NCBI RefSeq assembly: GCF_017776525.1
Contig: NZ_JACVEW010000005.1
Span: forward strand, 62,001 to 126,000
Length of the DNA: 64,000 nt
DNA from: Marinobacterium alkalitolerans
GTDB lineage: Bacteria > Pseudomonadota > Gammaproteobacteria > Pseudomonadales > Balneatricaceae
Direction of reading: 5' to 3'
The notes under the pieces are model-generated. The model was not told the DNA's origin, searched no databases, and saw only the letters and a list, made by a program, of their open reading frames with translations. A program made the position numbers and the translations under genes. The first letter of the stretch is position 1, and each line of letters starts with the position of its first letter. Positions 1 to 7,791 of this stretch are shown one piece after another.

Positions 1-423
1 AGTGTCAATTGGGAAACGACGCCGCTGTTTACCGATCGATACCGACAGACGATTGATACCCTGGCAAAGCGTCATGGGGTGGATGGGGCGCTGGTCCGCG
101 CCGTGATCCATGCGGAATCCGCATTTAACGCCCGGGCGCGTTCGCGGGTTGGCGCGCAGGGGCTGATGCAACTGATGCCGCAGACCGCCTCTGAACTGGG
201 AGTGACCAACCCGTTTGACCCCGCGCAGAACATCGACGGTGGCGTGCGCTATCTGGCGATGCTGCTTGAGCGCTATAACCGGGATACGCGATTGGCGACG
301 GCGGCCTATAACGCAGGCCCCGGCGCCGTGCAGGAATACGGTGGTATTCCGCCCTATGCCGAAACGCGGGCCTATGTGGAGCGTGTCGCGATTCTGCATC
401 GGCGTTATCAAATGGCACAGTGA
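1..423 (+). CDS. Lytic transglycosylase, SLT domain (5' end outside window)
   Basis: The frame is open from base 1, so this is the C-terminal 140 residues of a longer protein. It carries the lysozyme-like SLT fold: a segment VIHAESAFN with the probable catalytic Glu, then [13 protein letters not shown], then AYNAGPGAV near the end, the usual order in Slt/MltC-type murein transglycosylases. These cleave the MurNAc-GlcNAc bond in the periplasm and leave 1,6-anhydro ends. The signal peptide and any N-terminal domain lie upstream, so the subtype cannot be named. The next gene starts 27 bp after the stop with its own ribosome site. Confidence 0.88.
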   Translation, partial: SVNWETTPLFTDRYRQTIDTLAKRHGVDGALVRAVIHAESAFNARARSRVGAQGLMQLMPQTASELGVTNPFDPAQNIDGGVRYLAMLLERYNRDTRLATAAYNAGPGAVQEYGGIPPYAETRAYVERVAILHRRYQMAQ

Positions 424-450
424 ACGAGCACAGGCGACGAGGGAACGTAG

Positions 451-1347
451 ATGCACGACAAACTGAAAGGCATGCTGGTGGGTCTGGCAACAGGCGATGC
501 GCTCGGGGCCAGTGTCGAGTTCATGGCACCGGGCAGCTTCGAGCCGGTCACCGGTTTTCGCAGTGGTGGTCCGCATCAGCTGCCGGCCGGATACTGGACC
601 GACGATACTTCAATGGCGTTATGCTCGGCGTATAGCCTGATCGAATGCAAGGGGTTTGATCCCCACGACCAGATGGAGCGTTTTGTGCGCTGGTTTCGGG
701 AAGGCTACTGCTCTTCAACCGGGCGCTGCTTCGATATCGGTAACCGCACGCGCAGTGCATTGCTTCGCTACGAACGCACGGCGGAGCCTTTTGCCGGTGA
801 AGAGTCGATGGATCAGGCCGGTAACGGAACCCTGATGAGACTCGTGCCAGTCGTCATTCATGCCTTTGACAGGCCCGAACTCTTGCATCTGGTGTCAGAG
901 CACGGGCGCCTGACCCATGCCGATCCCCGCTGCCTCGATGCCAACAAGGCATTTGCCCTGATGCTGAAAGCGGCCGTCACGGCACAAAGCCCTGCTGACG
1001 TGTGGCAAAGCCCCGCCTTGACCGAACTCTTGCCTGAGCTGGATGCCGAGGTGATCGGTGTCTGCCTGGGCTCATTCCTGGAACGCGAACCGCCTGCAGT
1101 CCGTGCCACCGGCTATGTGATCGATTCGCTGGAAGCCGCGCTCTGGGCATTCAGCCAGAGTGACAGTTTCGAGCAGGGCATGCTCAAGGCGGTCAATCTG
1201 GGTGAAGATGCCGATACGGTGGGCGCAATCTACGGTCAGCTGGCCGGTGCCTTTTATGGTCTTGAGGCCATTCCTGTCGAGTGGCGGCAGGGGCTGCATC
1301 AGTATGAATGTCTGGTCAGCCTGGCAGAGCGGCTGATGGAAATCTGA
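451..1347 (+). CDS. ADP-ribosylglycohydrolase (DraG/ARH) family protein
   Basis: A 298-residue protein with the full set of ADP-ribosylglycohydrolase motifs: GLATGDALGAS near the start, WTDDTSMAL (metal-binding Thr-Asp-Asp), GNGTLMRLVPV, HADPRC, and GEDADTVGAIYGQLAG near the end. Family members remove ADP-ribose from protein side chains or hydrolyse related ADP-ribosyl compounds in the cytoplasm using two Mg ions. No DraT or other ADP-ribosyltransferase is visible nearby, so the target is unknown and a nitrogenase role cannot be assumed. GAGGGA lies 6 nt before the ATG. It is probably co-transcribed with the transglycosylase gene. Confidence 0.87.
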   Translation: MHDKLKGMLVGLATGDALGASVEFMAPGSFEPVTGFRSGGPHQLPAGYWTDDTSMALCSAYSLIECKGFDPHDQMERFVRWFREGYCSSTGRCFDIGNRTRSALLRYERTAEPFAGEESMDQAGNGTLMRLVPVVIHAFDRPELLHLVSEHGRLTHADPRCLDANKAFALMLKAAVTAQSPADVWQSPALTELLPELDAEVIGVCLGSFLEREPPAVRATGYVIDSLEAALWAFSQSDSFEQGMLKAVNLGEDADTVGAIYGQLAGAFYGLEAIPVEWRQGLHQYECLVSLAERLMEI

Positions 1348-1415
1348 TACGCCGGGCCTGGCTCCAGAGTCACGCCGTTTTGCGTTAGACTGGTCCCCTC
1401 TTGCAGGAGATCTGT

Positions 1416-1835
1416 ATGTGGCATCAGCAAACCATTCGCCTGCGTGCACGTCCACGCGGCTTTCATCTGATTACTGACGAAATCGAGCAGGCGCTGCCGG
1501 AACTGCGGCGGGTCAAGACAGGTCTGTTGCACCTGTTGCTGCAGCATACCTCTGCCAGCCTGACCCTGAATGAAAACGCCGACCCGACCGTACGCGCTGA
1601 TTTTGAAGCCTTTTTCAATCGCTCCGTACCTGAAAACGCGCCTTACTATCAGCACATTCATGAAGGGCCTGATGACCTCCCGGCGCATTTCAAAAGCAGC
1701 TTGCTGGGTGTGAGCCTGATGCTGCCCGTTACCGATGGGCGCCTCAATCTGGGGACCTGGCAGGGCATCTATCTGGGTGAACACCGTAACCACGGCGGCA
1801 GCCGCCGCATCATCGCGACCTTACAAGGAGAGTAG
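1416..1835 (+). CDS. YjbQ/UPF0047 family protein
   Basis: A 139-residue protein of the YjbQ (UPF0047) family, recognised by [16 protein letters not shown] in the middle and the conserved C-terminal run around [12 protein letters not shown]. Members are small single-domain trimeric proteins; weak thiamin phosphate synthase activity has been reported for some, but the physiological role is unsettled. I start at the ATG at 1416 rather than the in-frame TTG at 1401 because AGGAGA sits 5 nt before the ATG. sbcD follows after 2 bp, with its ribosome site AAGGAG inside the last codons of this gene, so the two are probably translated from one mRNA. Confidence 0.85.
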   Translation: MWHQQTIRLRARPRGFHLITDEIEQALPELRRVKTGLLHLLLQHTSASLTLNENADPTVRADFEAFFNRSVPENAPYYQHIHEGPDDLPAHFKSSLLGVSLMLPVTDGRLNLGTWQGIYLGEHRNHGGSRRIIATLQGE

Positions 1836-1837
1836 AC

Positions 1838-3166
1838 GTGCCGGAGCAGCCGTCATTATTTGATTCCCCCGCATCCGTTGAGCCATCCCGAGCCAAGCAG
1901 GAGCCTGAACCGGAACCGGCTTCCTCGGGACGCGTCCTTCGCGTGCTGCACAGCTCTGACTGGCACCTCGGCCGGTTGCTCTACGGTCAGAAACGCTACG
2001 AGGAATTTGAAGCCTTTCTGGGCTGGATGCAGGCGCAACTGGCGCAGCAGGCGGTCGATATCCTGCTGATTGCAGGGGACCTGTTTGATACCACCACACC
2101 CAGCAACCGGGCTCAGTCACTCTACTACCGCTTTCTGCACGGCGTGGCGTCGTCCGGTTGCCGTCATGTGGTGATTATTGGTGGCAACCATGATTCGCCC
2201 AGCTTTCTGAATGCCCCTGCCGCGCTGTTGAAAGCGCTGGATGTGCATGTGGTGGGCCAGGCCTGTGATGACCCGGCCGATGAAGTGGTTGTACTCAGGG
2301 ACGATCAGAACCGTCCGGAGGCGATCATCTGCGCCGTACCCTATTTGCGTGATCGGGATATCCGCCAGGCGGAAGCCGGTGAGAGCCTGGAAGACAAGGA
2401 TCGGAAACTGGTCGCGGGGATCAGGCAGCACTATGCAGCGGTGTGTGCCGCTGCCGAGCAGGTGCGTTCTGAGCTGGGGCCGGATATCCCCTTGATCGGC
2501 ATGGGGCACCTGTTCGCTGCAGGAGGCAAAACGCTTGAAGGCGACGGCGTGCGCGATTTGTACGTGGGCTCGCTGGCACAGGTGGGGGCCGATGCCTTTC
2601 CGGATAATCTGGACTACGTGGCGCTGGGACATCTTCACGTGCCCCAGTCGGTGGCGGGATACAGCCATATCCGTTACAGCGGGTCGCCCCTGCCGATGGG
2701 GTTCGGGGAAGCCAAACAGCAGAAAAGTCTCTGTCTGGTCGAATTTGATGGGCGCGAGCCCCGGATCGAGCAGCTTGAGATTCCGGTGTTTCAGCGGCTG
2801 GAGCGACTGCGCGGTGACAAGGCGTATCTGCAGTCGCAGCTGGAACAGTTGGCGCAGGCATCGCAGTCGATCTGGCTTGAAGTCCACTATGAAGGGGACG
2901 AAGTGGCGGCCGACCTGCGCCAGTGGCTTGAACAGGCGATTGCCGGTACCGACTTGAAGGTGCTGAGGGTCAGGAACAACCGGGTGGTGGAGCGAGTGCT
3001 CTCCAGTCAGGTGGAGCAGGAAACGCTGGATGAGCTGCAGCCGTCTGAAGTGTTTGCCCGCGCACTGGCCGCCCATCAGGTGCCTGAATCACAGCAGCCA
3101 ACACTGACACACCTGTTCAACAGCGTGCTTCAGTCTCTGGATGAAGACGACAGCCGGGCTGAATAG
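1838..3166 (+). CDS. sbcD: Exonuclease SbcCD subunit D with N-terminal extension
   Basis: Mre11-like nuclease subunit of SbcCD, which cuts hairpins, palindromes and protein-blocked DNA ends. The calcineurin-like phosphoesterase motifs are present in order: DWHLGR, GDLFDT, GGNHD, GMGHL and ALGHLH, covering the two-metal active site in the first 280 residues; the rest is the capping/SbcC-binding part. It begins with GTG at 1838 with AAGGAG just upstream. Most SbcD proteins start almost directly at the RVLHSSDWHLGR strand, but this one has about 35 extra residues rich in Pro, Glu and Ser that begin MPEQPSLFD. The QPSLF core resembles a beta-clamp-binding motif. sbcC follows. Confidence 0.95.
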   Translation: MPEQPSLFDSPASVEPSRAKQEPEPEPASSGRVLRVLHSSDWHLGRLLYGQKRYEEFEAFLGWMQAQLAQQAVDILLIAGDLFDTTTPSNRAQSLYYRFLHGVASSGCRHVVIIGGNHDSPSFLNAPAALLKALDVHVVGQACDDPADEVVVLRDDQNRPEAIICAVPYLRDRDIRQAEAGESLEDKDRKLVAGIRQHYAAVCAAAEQVRSELGPDIPLIGMGHLFAAGGKTLEGDGVRDLYVGSLAQVGADAFPDNLDYVALGHLHVPQSVAGYSHIRYSGSPLPMGFGEAKQQKSLCLVEFDGREPRIEQLEIPVFQRLERLRGDKAYLQSQLEQLAQASQSIWLEVHYEGDEVAADLRQWLEQAIAGTDLKVLRVRNNRVVERVLSSQVEQETLDELQPSEVFARALAAHQVPESQQPTLTHLFNSVLQSLDEDDSRAE

Positions 3167-3237
3167 GCTGACCTTTGCGGGCGGCCTTTCAAACCGAAAC
3201 GACACGAAACAGTTTTTGCCACGCGAAACGGACTCTC

Positions 3238-6200
3238 ATGCGCATTCTTTCCATCCGCTTTAAAAATCTGAATTCATTGGCCGGGGAGTGGGAGGTTGAT
3301 TTGACCCACCCGGCATTCACCGGTGATGGACTCTTTGCCATTACCGGCCCTACCGGTGCCGGCAAGTCGACGTTACTGGATGCGGTCTGCCTCGCACTCT
3401 ATGGGCAGACACCGCGCCAGCCGCGTATCAGTCAGGCCCAGAACGAAGTGATGTCACGCCAAACCGGAGAGTGTTTTGCGGAGGTGGTGTTTGAAACGCC
3501 GCAAGGACGTTGGCGTTGTCACTGGAGCCAGCACCGCAGCCGAAAACAGCCGGATGGCAGTTTGCAGCCACCGCGACAGGAGTTGTCGGAGGCGGACAGC
3601 GGCAGACTGCTGGCCAGCAAAATCAGGGATGTGGCAGAGCGTATCGAGCAACTCAGCGGAATGGATTTTGAGCGCTTTACACGCTCCATGCTGCTTGCCC
3701 AGGGCAGCTTTGCCGCTTTTTTGCAGGCGGCGCCGGACGAGCGCGCGCCCATCCTTGAACAGATTACCGGGACCTCCATTTATTCCGATATTTCGGTCGC
3801 GGTTCACCGTCGCCGTGGCGAAGAGCGGCAGGCACTGGAACAGCTTCAGGCGGCGCAGTCCGGCCTTCAATTGCTGGATGAAGAGGAAGAGGCGGCGCTG
3901 GGCCGTGAGCTGGCTCAGGTCGATGAGCAGGCCCGAGAGCAACAGCAGCAGGTCGATCAGCAGCAACAACTGCTCAACTGGCGGCAGCAGCTGGACCAGG
4001 AGAGCCAGCAGTTAGCGCAGTTGCAACAGCAGCAGTCGGCACTGCAGCAGGAACAGCAGGCGTTTGAGCCTCAGCAGCAGAGCCTTGAGCGGGCACAGCG
4101 GGCCGAAGCACTGCGTCCGGCCTATGAACCCTTGCGGCAGCGGCGGGATGACCTGCATCGTGTCGAAACTCGGTTGGCAGAGCTGGCCGCCGGTGTGCCC
4201 GCCTTGCAGCAACGTTATGAGTCGGCCTGTACACAACAGGCACAGGTGCAGCAGACCTTCGAGCATGCCGAGGCGGAGTATGAACGCCAGCAGCCGCTGC
4301 TTCGACAATTGCATGAGCAGGACTGGAAGCTGCGTGAGCAGCAGGCCAAGGTGAACGAGCTTAAAGCGGCGCTGCCGGCAGAGCTGCTTGAGGCACCGGT
4401 GCCCGATGCCGAACAGATGCAGCGCGCACTCCAGCAGAGCGAACAGGCGCTGGAAGCGCTGTTGGCCGGTAGTACCCGACCTCGCTTGCAGGCGCAACAG
4501 GATGAAGTGCGCAGCCGGGGAGAGCAGTTGAGCGAACTGCGAAATCTGGTCCGCCAAAGGGAGGAGTGGCGCCGTGCGATTGAAGGATTTAACGCGCGCG
4601 TGTCGGCCCTGAAACCGGAACAGAGCCGTGTGCACCAGCTGATCGAGCAAGATCGCAGGGATGAAGCCCGGTTGTTACAGGAGCAGCAGGACCTGCAGAA
4701 AATGCAGCGTCTGGCGGAGCGCATCGCGGATCTGGAGCAGCAGCGTCAAGAGCTGGAGCCGGGCAAGCCCTGTCCGCTGTGCGGGTCGGAAGAGCACCCC
4801 TGGCGCAGCGAAACGCCCCCGCAGATGAATGCTGAAAGAGCACGCTTGCAGGCCGTGGATCAGCGGCTGGCTGAGCTGCGCACAGGTTTGCAGCAGAGTA
4901 TTGCCCAGCAGGCACGTCTGGAGCAGGACGAGCAGGGGCTGCGTCAGCAGCAGGAGGAGCACCACAAGCGTTGTGAGGCGATGGAGCCTGCCTTGAAAGA
5001 GTGTCTTGAGGGGCTTGAGCTTGCCGTGCGCCCATCGCTGGAGGATGTCGACAGCCTGCACCAGAGCGCACGCCAGCAATGGGGTGAGCTGCGGGATCGC
5101 CTCGCGGAGGTGGACCGCCTCGAGCAACAGATCAAGCAGCAACAGGAAGAGCAGGCGCGGCTGCAGCAGCGGCTGGCGCTGGAATCCGCTCAGGAAGCGC
5201 TGAACACCCTGCAGCAACAGCGGCGTGAGCTCTCGACTGAACCGGACACACGCGCGTTTGAAATGCGCCTGCAACAGTCCGTAAGGCAGTCCCGCGAGCA
5301 GCTTGAGCAGGCCCGGCAGCAGGTGAGCGAGCACCAGCAGGCACTGAACCGTCGTCAGCAGCAACTCAGTGATCTGGAAGGCCAGCAGACGGCACTGCGC
5401 ACTGACGTCGAACGAATGCAGCAGGCCTTTGCGCAGGCACTGGCCGAGAGCCTGTTTGGTGATGAAGCGGCCCTGCAGGCTGCACTGATGCCAGAGACAG
5501 AGCGCACGGCCCTGCAGCAGGCAGCGGACCGGCTCAAGGAACGTTCGGCCCACCTGCATGCCCTGATGGAGCAAAGTCGGAACCGTCTTGCTCTGCTGCG
5601 CGAGCAGGCGTTGACCGAGCAAAGTGCCGAGGCGCTCGAAAATCACTTGCAGCAGCTCAAGGCGGAGCAGGCTCAGCGACTTGAGCAGCGGGGCAGTCTG
5701 CAGCGTGCGTTGAACGACAATGAGATCAAAAAACAGCAGTTCGGGGCACAGCAAAAGGCGATCGAAGCTCAACTGCGCGAGCTGGAGCGTTGGGAGCTGC
5801 TGCACGAGCTGATCGGCTCGGCCGATGGCAAGAAATTCCGCAACTTTGCTCAGGGGCTGACCTTTGAGCTGATGGTATCCCATGCCAACCGTCAGCTGCA
5901 GAAAATGTCGGACCGGTATCTGCTGGTGCGTGATAGTGAGCAGCCGCTGGAGCTCAATGTGGTCGACAACTATCAGGCCGGTGAGGTGCGCTCGACCAAG
6001 AACCTGTCCGGCGGCGAGAGCTTTCTGATCAGTCTGGCGCTGGCGCTGGGGCTGTCCGGCATGGCGAGTCAGAACGTGCGGGTGGATTCGCTGTTCCTGG
6101 ATGAAGGCTTTGGCACTCTGGACGAAGAAGCACTGGAAACGGCACTGGATACTCTGGCCGGCCTGCAGCAGGAGGGCAAGCTGATCGGGGTGATTTCGCA

Positions 6201-6303
6201 TGTTCAGGCATTGAAGGATCGCATTGCCACGCGGATTGAGGTGACCCCGTTAAGCGGCGGCCGCAGTCGACTGGATGGGCCGGGTTGCCGCTCACTGGCA
6301 TAG
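3238..6303 (+). CDS. sbcC: Exonuclease SbcCD subunit C (SMC-like ATPase)
   Basis: Rad50-like ATPase of the SbcCD nuclease, 1021 residues from the ATG at 3238. Walker A is GPTGAGKST at residues 37-45, the ABC signature is LSGGES near 923, and Walker B is in SLFLDEGFGTLD near 952-963. Two long coiled-coil arms lie between, with the zinc-hook CPLC at about residues 512-515 joining two molecules. The arms are extremely rich in Gln and Glu. The frame is open upstream to an alternative TTG at 3175, but homologous SbcC proteins begin at MRILSIRFKNLNS. It lies 71 bp downstream of sbcD. Confidence 0.95.
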   Translation: MRILSIRFKNLNSLAGEWEVDLTHPAFTGDGLFAITGPTGAGKSTLLDAVCLALYGQTPRQPRISQAQNEVMSRQTGECFAEVVFETPQGRWRCHWSQHRSRKQPDGSLQPPRQELSEADSGRLLASKIRDVAERIEQLSGMDFERFTRSMLLAQGSFAAFLQAAPDERAPILEQITGTSIYSDISVAVHRRRGEERQALEQLQAAQSGLQLLDEEEEAALGRELAQVDEQAREQQQQVDQQQQLLNWRQQLDQESQQLAQLQQQQSALQQEQQAFEPQQQSLERAQRAEALRPAYEPLRQRRDDLHRVETRLAELAAGVPALQQRYESACTQQAQVQQTFEHAEAEYERQQPLLRQLHEQDWKLREQQAKVNELKAALPAELLEAPVPDAEQMQRALQQSEQALEALLAGSTRPRLQAQQDEVRSRGEQLSELRNLVRQREEWRRAIEGFNARVSALKPEQSRVHQLIEQDRRDEARLLQEQQDLQKMQRLAERIADLEQQRQELEPGKPCPLCGSEEHPWRSETPPQMNAERARLQAVDQRLAELRTGLQQSIAQQARLEQDEQGLRQQQEEHHKRCEAMEPALKECLEGLELAVRPSLEDVDSLHQSARQQWGELRDRLAEVDRLEQQIKQQQEEQARLQQRLALESAQEALNTLQQQRRELSTEPDTRAFEMRLQQSVRQSREQLEQARQQVSEHQQALNRRQQQLSDLEGQQTALRTDVERMQQAFAQALAESLFGDEAALQAALMPETERTALQQAADRLKERSAHLHALMEQSRNRLALLREQALTEQSAEALENHLQQLKAEQAQRLEQRGSLQRALNDNEIKKQQFGAQQKAIEAQLRELERWELLHELIGSADGKKFRNFAQGLTFELMVSHANRQLQKMSDRYLLVRDSEQPLELNVVDNYQAGEVRSTKNLSGGESFLISLALALGLSGMASQNVRVDSLFLDEGFGTLDEEALETALDTLAGLQQEGKLIGVISHVQALKDRIATRIEVTPLSGGRSRLDGPGCRSLA

Positions 6304-6368
6304 ATGAACACTGGCATTGCGGCAGTGGCACTCTATGCTGAAAGGAGATCCGGGCAGGGAGGAAAGGT

Positions 6369-7475
6369 ATGGCCAATGTCTGGCGCACGCTGTTTTCATC
6401 GTCGGACCCGATCAGCCAGAGTGCACGACTGCTGGACGGGCTGCGGCCGCTGATCGAGGCATTGGCTGAGGGCCCCGAGCAGCGTATACACCAGCAACCC
6501 CGGTTGGTCGAGGCACTGCTTGAATGGCAACTGCCCGGCTGGCGGGTGTCGGAAGTGATCAGCGATCATAACGATTTCTGCTATCGGCAGGCGATTGAGC
6601 GGTCCCTTGAAGCGTTGCGGGATACCGGCTGGGGCGAACCGCCGGTGCGTTTTTGTGTCATCGTGATGGGCTCGGGGGCGCGTCACGAAAGCCTGCTGCA
6701 CCCGGATCAGGACAACGGGCTGATTCTGGACGATTATCCTGCCGAGCATCACACCGAAATTGATGCCTGGTTTCTGCATTTCGCCGAGCACTTTACGGCA
6801 ACCCTTGATGCCGCGGGCATCCCTTTCTGCCGCGGTGACGTCATGGCGTCCCGGCCGCTCTGGCGCAAGCCGATCAGCGAGTGGCAGGAGCAGATGCGGC
6901 TCTGGATGAGTACCCGCCGCGTCAAACTGGTCCAGATGTGTAACATCCTGTTTGATTTTGCGCCGGTGTATGGCGAAGTCGAGCTGGCGTTGCGGCTCAA
7001 GGCGTGGATTCAGCAGCTGTTGCCCCAATCAGGGCTCTTTCTGCATGAGATGTCCGAGCTGATGGATGAAGCGCCGGTTGCGCTGGATCGCTTTGATCGC
7101 CTGCAGGGTGATGGGCGTGAGGCTCCGCATCCGGATGCCATCAACCTGAAACGCCAGGGGCTGTTGCCACTGACATCTGCATTACGCCTGCGCAGCCTGT
7201 TGCAGGGGGTGGAGGCTGTCAGTTCCCGTGACCGGTTAGAAGCCCTGCATGATGCGGGGGTTCTGACGGGTGATGAGCACTGGCGGCTTGTGACAGCCTT
7301 TGAGCGGCTTCAGTCGCGTCTGCTGGTGACACAGGTTGAGGCGTACCGTCAGGGCCGGGTGCCTGACAACTGGGTGGATACGCGCAGCCTCTGTGATGGT
7401 GAGAAGCGCGAGCTGCAATGGGACTTGCAGCAGGTGAAGGTGTTTCAGCGCAAGGTCAGGCAGATACGAAATTGA
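6369..7475 (+). CDS. DUF294-type putative nucleotidyltransferase
   Basis: A 368-residue protein resembling the DUF294 nucleotidyltransferase domain plus its C-terminal partner, relatives of the GlnD catalytic region. The signature is VIMGSGARHESLLHPDQDNGLI, shown here in two parts: a GSGARHE nucleotide-binding turn and DQDNG with the paired metal-binding acids. Many relatives carry N-terminal cyclic-nucleotide and CBS domains; this one has only about 100 helical residues before the catalytic core. Such genes often lie beside acetate-type symporter/kinase loci, and here one is 0.3 kb from the end of that operon on the other strand. The substrate is unknown. GGGAGGAAAGGT precedes the ATG. Confidence 0.75.
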   Translation: MANVWRTLFSSSDPISQSARLLDGLRPLIEALAEGPEQRIHQQPRLVEALLEWQLPGWRVSEVISDHNDFCYRQAIERSLEALRDTGWGEPPVRFCVIVMGSGARHESLLHPDQDNGLILDDYPAEHHTEIDAWFLHFAEHFTATLDAAGIPFCRGDVMASRPLWRKPISEWQEQMRLWMSTRRVKLVQMCNILFDFAPVYGEVELALRLKAWIQQLLPQSGLFLHEMSELMDEAPVALDRFDRLQGDGREAPHPDAINLKRQGLLPLTSALRLRSLLQGVEAVSSRDRLEALHDAGVLTGDEHWRLVTAFERLQSRLLVTQVEAYRQGRVPDNWVDTRSLCDGEKRELQWDLQQVKVFQRKVRQIRN

Positions 7476-7519
7476 ATGAGATTAACTATCATTTGTGTTG
7501 TAATGAGAATATGTTTCAT
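7476..7519 (+). promoter_or_regulatory. Tandem Fur-box-like sites upstream of bfd
   Basis: Two adjacent AT-rich imperfect palindromes lie between the DUF294 gene and bfd. The first, TGAGATTAACTATCA at 7477-7491, matches the 7-1-7 Fur consensus TGATAATnATTATCA at 11 of 14 arm positions. The second, TGAGAATATGTTTCA at 7504-7518, matches at 10 of 14. Their AT content is far above the surroundings. Bfd genes are commonly iron-repressed, so Fur control is the natural reading, but it is inferred from the match alone. Confidence 0.55.
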
Positions 7520-7575
7520 TTATATTTGAATCATAGCACTTGGCTATCGGTCTGATTGAAGGAGCCATCGTCAGC

Positions 7576-7791
7576 ATGATTATCTGTATCTGTAAACGTG
7601 TCAGTGACCGCGAGATTCGCCGTCTGGTTGATGAGGGTGCAACGACCCTTGCAGATATTCGCCGCGAAACCGAGCTGGGCACCCAGTGCGGTAAATGCGC
7701 GTGTGAGGCGCGTCGTATCGTGCGTGATTTGAATGGTGATCAGGGGCCGCTCGCAGGGCTCGCCAACCTGGCCTACGAACTGACCTCCTGA
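7576..7791 (+). CDS. bfd: Bacterioferritin-associated ferredoxin (2Fe-2S)
   Basis: A 71-residue Bfd-like protein. The four cysteines that bind the 2Fe-2S cluster appear as CIC near the start and CGKC near residue 40, in the usual ICICKRVSD and TQCGKCACEAR contexts. Bfd reduces the iron core of bacterioferritin so that stored iron can be released. I start at the ATG at 7576, which gives the family's normal N-terminus; GAAGGAG lies 11 nt upstream. No bacterioferritin gene is adjacent. The last 19 bp overlap the end of the convergent symporter-kinase gene. Confidence 0.9.
   Translation: MIICICKRVSDREIRRLVDEGATTLADIRRETELGTQCGKCACEARRIVRDLNGDQGPLAGLANLAYELTS

Noticed and set aside
3900-5700. CAG-rich stretch that looks like a trinucleotide repeat
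   Set aside because: The repeats encode the Gln-rich coiled-coil arms of SbcC and are irregular; no tandem array is present.
4675-6201. Minus-strand open frame of 508 codons within sbcC
   Set aside because: Leu/Gln-rich shadow of the SbcC coiled coil; no start signal.
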